DNA from: an uncultured Clostridia bacterium
GTDB lineage: Bacteria > Bacillota > Clostridia > Oscillospirales > Oscillospiraceae
Direction of reading: 5' to 3'
DNA length: 18,880 nt
Assembly (NCBI GenBank): GCA_945487445.1
Contig: CALYTU010000015.1
Span: 1 to 18,880 of the forward strand
In this document: positions 13,379 through 18,880 of the stretch, piece by piece
Position numbering within the stretch: the first letter of the stretch is position 1
Layout: every line of letters starts with the position of its first letter
Notes under the pieces: model-generated
The model's database searches: none
What the model saw: the letters and a program-made list of their open reading frames with translations, nothing else
What the model was told of the DNA's origin: nothing
Translations under genes and position numbers: made by a program

Positions 13379-14683
13379 TTACAAAATATCAATGTATTCG
13401 CCGTTAAGCGCCTTGTTCATGCTGCGAACGGCGCAGAACTTTCCGCACATGGAGCAGGTGTCGTCATACTCGGGGGCGCGGCTGTCTCGGATCGACCTTG
13501 CGGTTTCCGGGTCGATGGAGCATTCCCACTGCTTTTCCCAATCGAAGCATCTTCTTGCGTCCGCCATTTGGTCGTCCAAATCTCTCGCGTTTGGCACCTT
13601 CTTTGCAATATCTGCGGCATGTGCGGCAATGCGCGACGCGATAATGCCCTGCTTCACGTCCTCCACATTCGGCAGCGCCAGATGCTCGGCGGGCGTTACA
13701 TAGCAGAGGAATGCCGCTCCACTTGCGGCCGCAATTGCGCCCCCGATTGCGGAGGTGATATGGTCAAAACCGGGGGCAAAATCGGTCACGATTGGCCCGA
13801 GCACATAGAACGGTGCGCCCATGCAGATGGTCTGCTGCAGCTTCATATTGGCTTCAATCTGATCCATCGGCATGTGTCCCGGTCCCTCGACCATGACCTG
13901 AACGTCCTTTTCCCAGGCGCGTTTGGTCAGCTCGCCAAGCCGTACAAGCTCCTCGATCTGACATACATCGCTGGCGTCGGCCAGGCAGCCGGGACGGCAG
14001 GCGTCGCCCAGGGAAACGGTAACGTCATACTCACGGCAGATGTCGAGGATTTCATCGAAATATTCATAAAACGGATTCTCATTGCCCGTCATGCTCATCC
14101 ACGCAAAAACGAGGGCGCCGCCGCGGGAAACAATATTCATTTTCCGCTTGTGCTTTTTGATTTGCTCGATGGTCTTTCGGGTAATGCCGCCATGCAGGGT
14201 CAAGAAATCCACGCCGTCCTCGGCGTGCAGGCGCACCACATCGATGAAGTCCTTCGCGGTGAGCTCCGCAAGATCTCGCTGATAATGGATCACGCTGTCA
14301 TAAACGGGAACCGTGCCAATCATTGCGGGGCATTCGGCGGTCAGCCTTCTGCGGAAGGGCTGCGTGTTGCCGTGGGAGGAAAGGTCCATGATTGCTTCCG
14401 CGCCCATGTCTACGGCGGTCATGACCTTTTGCATTTCAACGTCATAGTCCTTGCAATCGCGCGACACACCGAGATTGACGTTGATCTTGGTGCGGAGCAT
14501 GGAGCCGACGCCGTTTGGGTCGAGACATGTGTGAAGTCTGTTCGCGCAAATGGCAACCTGTCCGCCGGCAACGAGGCCACGGATTTCCTCTTCGGTTCTG
14601 TGCTCTTTTGCGGCGACAGCCTTCATCTCCGGGGTGATGATACCGCGCCTTGCGGCGTCCATCTGGGTTGTGTAAGGTCTCAT
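13379..14683 (-). CDS. thiC: Phosphomethylpyrimidine synthase ThiC
   Basis: A 434-residue radical-SAM enzyme that rearranges 5-aminoimidazole ribotide to hydroxymethylpyrimidine phosphate (HMP-P). It is the short form common in anaerobes, lacking the long N-terminal extension of the E. coli enzyme. Diagnostic segments are NVNLGVSRDCKDYDVE, AIMDLSSHGN, GTVPVYDS, DFLTLHGGI, SRGGALVFAWM, SLGDACRPGCLADA, MVEGPGHMP, APFYVLGPIVTDFAPG and the cluster cysteines CSMCGKFC near the end. The cysteine spacing is C-x2-C-x3-C, one residue shorter than in E. coli. ATG 14683 lies 1 nt past the thiD stop with GGAAGGAA upstream, so translation is coupled. Element C is inserted at its stop codon. Confidence 0.97.
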   Translation of the reverse strand: MRPYTTQMDAARRGIITPEMKAVAAKEHRTEEEIRGLVAGGQVAICANRLHTCLDPNGVGSMLRTKINVNLGVSRDCKDYDVEMQKVMTAVDMGAEAIMDLSSHGNTQPFRRRLTAECPAMIGTVPVYDSVIHYQRDLAELTAKDFIDVVRLHAEDGVDFLTLHGGITRKTIEQIKKHKRKMNIVSRGGALVFAWMSMTGNENPFYEYFDEILDICREYDVTVSLGDACRPGCLADASDVCQIEELVRLGELTKRAWEKDVQVMVEGPGHMPMDQIEANMKLQQTICMGAPFYVLGPIVTDFAPGFDHITSAIGGAIAAASGAAFLCYVTPAEHLALPNVEDVKQGIIASRIAAHAADIAKKVPNARDLDDQMADARRCFDWEKQWECSIDPETARSIRDSRAPEYDDTCSMCGKFCAVRSMNKALNGEYIDIL

Positions 14684-14684
14684 T

Positions 14685-15512
14685 TCAGTTCCTTCCTTTC
14701 AAACTGTTTTCTTCGGCATAACTTGACGGCAAATCAAAAGCGTGATGCAGCGGGCCGGAACCATGCCCCAAATCGAGCATGGCGGCCAGAGCGCCCGAGA
14801 GATAGTCCTTCGCTCTTTGCACCGAAACGGGGAGAGAGAATCCCTTGGCGAGATTGGCGGCGATTGCGCTTGACAGCGTGCAGCCCGTGCCGTGGGAATT
14901 GGGATTTTGTATCCGCTTCCCGGCAAACCATAGCGTCTCGCCGTCCGTATATAAGAGGTCGTCAGCGTCGTTGATGCTGTGACCGCCTTTTATCAGCACG
15001 CTGCAACGGTGCGCGTCGCCGATCGCCTTTGCGGCGGCGACCATGCTCTCTTTGCTCTGGATGACGGAATCGGAAAGAATCTCCGCTTCCGGAATGTTTG
15101 GGGTTATGAGACGCGTCATAGGAAGCAATTCCGCCATCAGCGTCCGTACAGCCTCGCTTTTCATCAACCTGGCGCCGGTGGTTGCCGCCATCACAGGGTC
15201 AACCACCACGTTTCTTGCGTTGTAATACCGAAGTTTTTCCGCTATTACGGAAATCTGTTCGCAGGAAGTAACCATGCCAATCTTTACGGCGTCCGGATAA
15301 ATATCCTCAAATACCGCGTCGATCTGCTGGCTGAGGAATTCCGGCGACAATTCCTGCACGGCGCGTATGCCGGTCGTATTCTGGGCGGTGAGCGCGGTAA
15401 TCGCGCTCATGGCATATACGCCGTTCATCATCATTGTTTTCAGATCGGCCTGAATACCGGCGCCTCCACTGCAGTCGCTTCCCGCAATGGTCAATGCTGA
15501 TTTCAGCTTCAT
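14685..15512 (-). CDS. thiD: Hydroxymethylpyrimidine (phosphate) kinase ThiD
   Basis: A 275-residue ribokinase-fold kinase that phosphorylates HMP and HMP-P to HMP-PP, the pyrimidine substrate of ThiE. Visible motifs: AGSDCSGGAGIQADLKT, ALTAQNTTGI, VVVDPVMAATTGARL, TPNIPEAEIL, VLIKGGHS and the anion hole SHGTGCTLSSAIA. ATG 15512 is preceded by AAAAGGAGATCAC; the open frame extends 19 codons further up without support. A 78-nt gap to the phosphatase gene contains a weak CCCCA/TGGGG hairpin. Confidence 0.95.
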   Translation of the reverse strand: MKLKSALTIAGSDCSGGAGIQADLKTMMMNGVYAMSAITALTAQNTTGIRAVQELSPEFLSQQIDAVFEDIYPDAVKIGMVTSCEQISVIAEKLRYYNARNVVVDPVMAATTGARLMKSEAVRTLMAELLPMTRLITPNIPEAEILSDSVIQSKESMVAAAKAIGDAHRCSVLIKGGHSINDADDLLYTDGETLWFAGKRIQNPNSHGTGCTLSSAIAANLAKGFSLPVSVQRAKDYLSGALAAMLDLGHGSGPLHHAFDLPSSYAEENSLKGRN

Positions 15513-15590
15513 GTGATCTCCTTTTCTGGCAGCATCGTTTTCTATCGCGGCACAAGGTGGTGCCCCCAATATGCCGCTGGGGTGGTTGGC

Positions 15591-16253
15591 TTATTTGGCC
15601 GAGGCAAACGCCCAAAAATCGTCGGTGTGCGCGAAGTCGGGAATATAGCAGTCCGCCAGCAGACGGAGCGCCTGTTGCTGGTTTTCACTGCTGTCAAACA
15701 CCGCCGCGACCGCAAACCCATCCGATTTTGCCGTTTGCACGGCATGAAGCGAATCCTCAAACACAACGGTAGCGTTTCGGTCCGCGCCAAGGTATGCCAT
15801 TGCCGTTCTGAAAATCACGGGCGTATCCTTGCCGCTTCCGATCTCACCGCAGGTAAAAATGGCGTCAAAATAGCGCGTCATGCCGCATCTGCTTAGCGCC
15901 GCTTCGATCAGATATCGGTCGGTGGCCGTCGCGATGCACATAGAGATCCCGGCATCCGGCATCCGATCCAGAAAAGCGGTCACGCCCGGCTTTGGCAGAA
16001 CCTCATAAATGTACGCGTCCTCTATGAGCCGGTTGATTCGATTCATGATCTCCTCCGCCGGAAGAGAAATCCCGTATTCCCTCCGGAAATAGCAGGCAGA
16101 CTGATGAAGGCTCAGGGCGCGAACGTCTTCCCGCAGGGAGGGCCTCGGCTCTTTGCCGCAGGCACGCAGAAATGCTTCGCCGACACCGTCCCAAACGGAC
16201 ATGGAATCAAACAGGGTCCCGTCAAAATCAAAAATGGCGCATTTGGTTCTCAT
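15591..16253 (-). CDS. HAD-family phosphatase, probable thiamine monophosphate phosphatase
   Basis: A 220-residue haloacid-dehalogenase hydrolase of the beta-phosphoglucomutase-like subgroup. The nucleophile motif is FDFDGTLFD (Asp9, Asp11), then a helical cap, motif II in CIATATD, the lysine of motif III in SGKDTP, and motif IV VVFEDSLHAV. Start ATG 16253 overlaps the thiE stop as ATGA. The sequence itself does not define the substrate. Its place between thiE and thiD, and the pyrophosphokinase but no thiL in the same operon, suggest it dephosphorylates thiamine monophosphate; removal of phosphate from HMP-P or thiazole phosphate is an alternative. Confidence 0.85.
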   Translation of the reverse strand: MRTKCAIFDFDGTLFDSMSVWDGVGEAFLRACGKEPRPSLREDVRALSLHQSACYFRREYGISLPAEEIMNRINRLIEDAYIYEVLPKPGVTAFLDRMPDAGISMCIATATDRYLIEAALSRCGMTRYFDAIFTCGEIGSGKDTPVIFRTAMAYLGADRNATVVFEDSLHAVQTAKSDGFAVAAVFDSSENQQQALRLLADCYIPDFAHTDDFWAFASAK

Positions 16254-16891
16254 GCGGTTACCATCTCCTCCGATAAGCTTCGAAGCATCCGGCATTCGCC
16301 CTCAATATCCGCGGCGGAGAAAATCGCGCTGACCAGCGCAACGCCCGAAATGCCTGTGCGTGCAAGCTTTGCAATGTTGTTCTTGCCAATGCCGCCGATC
16401 GCGACCACGGGAATATCCACGGCAGCGCAAATGTCGCGGAGGGTTTCCAGTGGCAGAAGTTGAACATCCGCCTTTGTGGAGGTGGAGAACACGGCGCCTG
16501 CGCCCAGGCAGTCGGCTCCGTTTTGAACGGCCTTGCGCGCTTCGTCGACGGAATGGACCGAAACCCCGATGAGCATATCGTTTCCCACTCTCTGACGCAC
16601 CTGGTCCACGTCCATATCCTCCTGCCCGACGTGGATTCCGGCGGCGCGGCATTTGATCGCGACTTCCACGTTGTCGTTAATGAAAAGAGGCACGGCGTAG
16701 CTTCTGCACAGCCCGGAGATCTCCATGGCTTCGGCCAGAAATTCGGCTTCGCTTAATTCCTTTTCCCGCAGCTGGACGCAGGTTGCGCCGCCCTTCAGGG
16801 CCGATTCGACCTGTTCGTATAAGCTCTGCCTGCCACACCATGCCCGGTCAGTGACGGCGTAGAGCAGCATTGTTTTCTTATCGCACTTCAT
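16250..16891 (-). CDS. thiE: Thiamine-phosphate synthase ThiE
   Basis: A 213-residue TIM-barrel enzyme that joins HMP-PP and thiazole phosphate to make thiamine monophosphate. Motifs: YAVTDRAW, CVQLREKELSE (pyrophosphate-binding QLREK), FINDNVEVA, GIHVGQEDM, GVSVHSVDEA, GAGAVFSTSTKAD and VVAIGGI. ATG 16891 has AAAGGTG about 8 nt upstream; a GTG 9 nt further up is the alternative. It overlaps the thiM reading frame by 14 nt and the phosphatase gene by 4 nt. Confidence 0.96.
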   Translation of the reverse strand: MKCDKKTMLLYAVTDRAWCGRQSLYEQVESALKGGATCVQLREKELSEAEFLAEAMEISGLCRSYAVPLFINDNVEVAIKCRAAGIHVGQEDMDVDQVRQRVGNDMLIGVSVHSVDEARKAVQNGADCLGAGAVFSTSTKADVQLLPLETLRDICAAVDIPVVAIGGIGKNNIAKLARTGISGVALVSAIFSAADIEGECRMLRSLSEEMVTA

Positions 16892-17699
16892 AGTTCGCAC
16901 CTTTCTCCAGCGTATGCGGTGTCATATTGTAAACCGCGTCGATGATGTAGTTCCTGTAAGTCGCGTTTCCGTCAGCCTCGGTCAATCTCGCATGCGCGAG
17001 CTCGCCCGCGCAGCCCATGACCGAAACTGCGGAAACCGCTGCTTCCAGCGGATGCGCGGGATTGGCGGCCGCGAAGGCCGCGGTCATGGCGGATAACTGG
17101 CATCCGGTTCCTGTCACCGAGGACATCATTGGGTGTCCGTTTGAAATGCAGAAGGCCCGATTGCTGTCCGCAACAATATCCAAAGCGCCGGTGATTGCGA
17201 CGATTGCGCCTGTTTTCTTCGCAAACGCTCTGGCAAACGCCACAGCTTCATCCAAGGTTTGCTCGGTAATGCCATCGGCAAGATCCGCATCCACTCCCCT
17301 TGTTGTGCCGCTGCCGGACGCAAGCGCCTTCAGTTCGGAGAAATTGCCGCGAATCGCAGTGAATTTCACCGCTTCCAGCAGTCGCGCGGCGGCATCTGTT
17401 CTCAGTCTGGAGGCGCCCGCGCCGACAGGGTCCAGCACAACGGGGTGCCTGAGCTCGTTGGCCCGCCTGCCGGCGATCAGCATGGAGGCAATCACCTGTC
17501 TGTTCAGCGTGCCGATATTAAGGGTCAAGCCATCGCAAATGGACGTAATCTCCGCGACCTCGTCCGGATCATCGGCCATAATGGGGGAGGCGCCGCAGGC
17601 AAGAAGGATGTTCGCGCAGTCATTTGCGGTGACGAAGTTGGTGATATTGTGGATGAGCGGGCGATTTTTGCGCACATTCTCAAGCATCATTCCGATCAT
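16878..17699 (-). CDS. thiM: Hydroxyethylthiazole kinase ThiM
   Basis: A 273-residue ribokinase-superfamily enzyme that phosphorylates salvaged hydroxyethylthiazole. Motifs: PLIHNITNFVTANDCANILL, GASPIMADDPDEV, LNIGTL, HPVVLDPVGAGAS, RGNFSEL, and the catalytic GTGCQLSA. ATG 17699 has AAAGGAA upstream and lies 12 nt after thiW. With no thiG, thiH, thiS or thiF in the window, this gene and thiW provide the thiazole half by salvage. Confidence 0.97.
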   Translation of the reverse strand: MIGMMLENVRKNRPLIHNITNFVTANDCANILLACGASPIMADDPDEVAEITSICDGLTLNIGTLNRQVIASMLIAGRRANELRHPVVLDPVGAGASRLRTDAAARLLEAVKFTAIRGNFSELKALASGSGTTRGVDADLADGITEQTLDEAVAFARAFAKKTGAIVAITGALDIVADSNRAFCISNGHPMMSSVTGTGCQLSAMTAAFAAANPAHPLEAAVSAVSVMGCAGELAHARLTEADGNATYRNYIIDAVYNMTPHTLEKGANYEVR

Positions 17700-17711
17700 A
17701 GCAAGTTCCTT

Positions 17712-18230
17712 TCATCGTTCAAAAACTTCCTGCATATTGCCGAGAATGCGGGCGTGCTGCAGGCTGTAAATCAAAACGGCGGAAATCAATGCGCCGGAGG
17801 CGGTGGAGGTCAAAAACGGGACAATGTAGGCATAGAACGCAATCTTAGCCGGGTCCTGCCCCATGAGCAAAACCGCTACAGGGTAGGCGCACAATCCGCC
17901 GAGAATTGCAGTTCCGAAGACCTCCGCGATCAGCGTTGCAAGGATGTTTTTGGTTTTTTTGTGAATGAGACCGCACAGCAGAGCGCCGAACATACTGCCG
18001 GGGAAGGCCATCAGGCTTCCGAGTCCGGTCAGATTGCGGATCAGTGACGCCGCAAACGCAGCGCCCAGACCGTAGCCCGGGCCGAGCAAAACAGCGCAGA
18101 GAATGTTGATGATGTGCTGTATCGGCGAGCACTTGCTTCCGAACACGGGAAAGGAAAACAGACTGCCAACGACGGCCACGGCGCAGAACACACCGGCAAA
18201 CGCGAGCTTTTGGATTTGTATTTTTTTCAT
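17712..18230 (-). CDS. thiW: ThiW, substrate-binding (S) component of a thiazole ECF transporter
   Basis: A 172-residue membrane protein with five to six hydrophobic segments, matching ThiW. These proteins capture the thiazole precursor of thiamine for an energy-coupling-factor transporter. The family segment runs KCSPIQHIINILCAVLLGP, then SLIRNLTGLGSLMAFPGSMFGALLCG, and AEVFGTAILGGLCAYPVAVLLMG. ATG 18230 has AAGGAGAT 6 nt upstream. The shared energizing module (EcfA, EcfA', EcfT) is not in the window and must be elsewhere. First gene of the thiamine operon behind the TPP riboswitch. Confidence 0.93.
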   Translation of the reverse strand: MKKIQIQKLAFAGVFCAVAVVGSLFSFPVFGSKCSPIQHIINILCAVLLGPGYGLGAAFAASLIRNLTGLGSLMAFPGSMFGALLCGLIHKKTKNILATLIAEVFGTAILGGLCAYPVAVLLMGQDPAKIAFYAYIVPFLTSTASGALISAVLIYSLQHARILGNMQEVFER

Positions 18231-18436
18231 TCGTTATCTCCTTCTGCGATAGGGAAACGTCCGCTTTTGCGTCGGCGCTTCCGGGATGATCGCGGCAATG
18301 CAGCCGCATGGCGCTGGAATGTTCGGTCGATGCTTGCTGGCACCCTCTCACGCCGGAACACGGCTTCCCATCGCTGATACGGTGTTGAACACCGTAGAAT
18401 ACAAGACTCAGGGCGCTCCCCCTCAGTCCGCCACAA
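18227..18436 (-). CDS. Doubtful 69-codon frame between terminator and thiW
   Basis: This frame starts at TTG 18436, 12 nt after AAAGGAGG, and its TGA overlaps the thiW start codon as ATGA, a geometry typical of real operon genes. The product is arginine-rich, has no recognised domain and no strong codon pattern. A second frame is also open through the same stretch. The stretch includes a perfect 8-bp inverted repeat with a 3-nt loop (18378-18396). It could be a leader peptide gene or simply untranslated leader. Confidence 0.2.
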   Translation of the reverse strand: MWRTEGERPESCILRCSTPYQRWEAVFRRERVPASIDRTFQRHAAALPRSSRKRRRKSGRFPIAEGDNE

Positions 18437-18457
18437 GAATGTGGGGCTCCTCCTTTC

Positions 18458-18493
18458 TCAAAATAATAAACCGGAGACATGGATGCCTCCGGT
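18458..18493 (-). terminator. Riboswitch-controlled terminator of the thiamine operon
   Basis: On the minus strand ACCGGAG (18493-18487) and CTCCGGT (18476-18470) form a 7-bp stem with a 10-nt loop, followed by TTATTATTT. It comes about 15 nt after the TPP aptamer and 230 nt before thiW, the expected expression platform for transcriptional attenuation. Confidence 0.75.
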
Positions 18494-18504
18494 AAAAACC
18501 ATTC

Positions 18505-18596
18505 TGTCATGACTTCCTACGGCGGCATTATCCGCATCAGGTTAAAGGGTCGAAGTTCGGTTACTTCCTCTCAGCCTGCTGACACAAGCTCCCCTG
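18505..18596 (-). ncRNA. TPP riboswitch (THI element)
   Basis: On the minus strand the aptamer reads GGGGAGCTTG, then the conserved GCTGAGAGG, ACCCTTTAACCTGAT, GGATAATGCC and GTAGGAAG blocks in the usual order and spacing. CTGAGA is the pyrimidine-sensor region and GGATAATGCC with GTAGG holds the pyrophosphate side. Bound TPP should favour the terminator at 18458-18493 and reduce expression of the operon from thiW on. End positions are approximate. Confidence 0.95.
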
Positions 18597-18613
18597 TTTT
18601 TTGTTCGTTCGGA

Positions 18614-18642
18614 ATTATACACTCCATTTCGCAAAAAATCAA
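18614..18642 (-). promoter_or_regulatory. Predicted promoter of the thiamine operon
   Basis: On the minus strand TTGATT (18642-18637), a 17-nt spacer and a perfect TATAAT (18619-18614). Transcription would start near 18607, just before the TPP aptamer. Confidence 0.75.
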
Positions 18643-18689
18643 GGGGTGGGGATGAAAAGATTTTCTGATTATGTATGTGCTAAAATGAT

Positions 18690-18880
18690 GTGAACCCCAG
18701 AAAACAGAAGACAGGAGCCCTCAAGTGTGGTAAAGTAAGTTTGCTACAACAAACCAAAACACACAAGGAGGCTCCCCATGAACATTCTATCACAAGAGGC
18801 GCGGAAAAGGCAAGCGGTAGTTAAGCCTGAATTATTCACGCCAGTGTAGGTAAGGAGCCGAACGCTGGGAAAACGCTGAG
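18690..18880 (+). mobile_element. Truncated left end of an insertion sequence
   Basis: Composition changes here, and a leader ending in ACAAGGAGGCTCCCC precedes the start of a transposase-like frame at 18778. The left boundary is a guess near GTGAACCCC (about 18690). The sequence after 18827 no longer continues the transposase, so the element is broken; what follows to the window edge is unidentified. Confidence 0.4.
18778..18849 (+). pseudogene. Transposase N-terminal fragment
   Basis: ATG 18778 follows AAGGAGG with 9 nt spacing. The 23 codons begin MNILSQEARKRQAVVK, which resembles the start of the helix-turn-helix domain in IS3/IS481-type transposases of Clostridia (recognised from memory). 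The frame then diverges and stops at TAG 18847-18849, so only the first 16 or so residues remain. Confidence 0.45.

Noticed and set aside
13568..14974. A 468-codon plus-strand frame opposite thiC and thiD
   Set aside because: It spans the junction of two well-recognised genes on the other strand and has no family match or ribosome binding site.
17845..18510. A 221-codon minus-strand frame over the thiW leader and thiW
   Set aside because: More than half of it is thiW read in another frame, and it begins in the terminator hairpin.

Overview
The window reads as chromosomal DNA from a moderately GC-rich member of the Clostridia, most likely an Oscillospiraceae-type gut anaerobe. This is inferred from the gene set (CarD-type regulator, PrsW, LarBCE, ThiW and short-form ThiC under a TPP riboswitch), strong AGGAGG-type ribosome binding sites and frequent TTG/GTG starts. 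No species name can be read from the sequence.

Layout. The left end (1-1030) carries, on the minus strand, a CarD-family regulator followed by tRNA-Leu(CAA) with its own promoter and terminator. Plus-strand genes follow: prmA with a membrane-anchored DUF4015-type protein, a cytosolic Cu/Zn superoxide dismutase, a PrsW-family membrane protease, glutaminase glsA, and a tight larB-larC-larE cassette for the nickel-pincer nucleotide cofactor, with a TfoX-N protein behind it. From about 10.1 kb to the right end nearly everything is on the minus strand: an XRE regulator, an NCS2 purine permease with a long structured leader, and a thiamine operon in the order TPP riboswitch, terminator, thiW, thiM, thiE, HAD phosphatase, thiD, thiC, thiamine pyrophosphokinase, small lipoprotein. 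The right edge holds a truncated insertion sequence.

The thiamine operon makes the pyrimidine half de novo (ThiC, ThiD), imports and phosphorylates the thiazole half (ThiW, ThiM), and joins them (ThiE). It has no thiazole-synthesis genes and no thiL. The HAD phosphatase plus the pyrophosphokinase suggest that thiamine monophosphate is dephosphorylated and then pyrophosphorylated.

The most unusual signal is a family of 123-bp imperfect-palindrome elements (MITE-like). Two copies (12418-12540 and 13251-13373) are identical and one (6197-6319) differs at three positions; all have 8-bp target duplications. A degenerate fourth copy lies at 9981-10104, and a fragment at 6541-6594. Every full-length copy abuts the stop codon of a gene. 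Two sit at successive gene junctions inside the thiamine operon, and one of these separates the lipoprotein start codon from its ancestral ribosome binding site. Two other inverted-repeat elements (a GGTTATC-ended pair, and a single element at 4071-4183) and a branched RNA leader upstream of the NCS2 permease are further candidates for undescribed elements.
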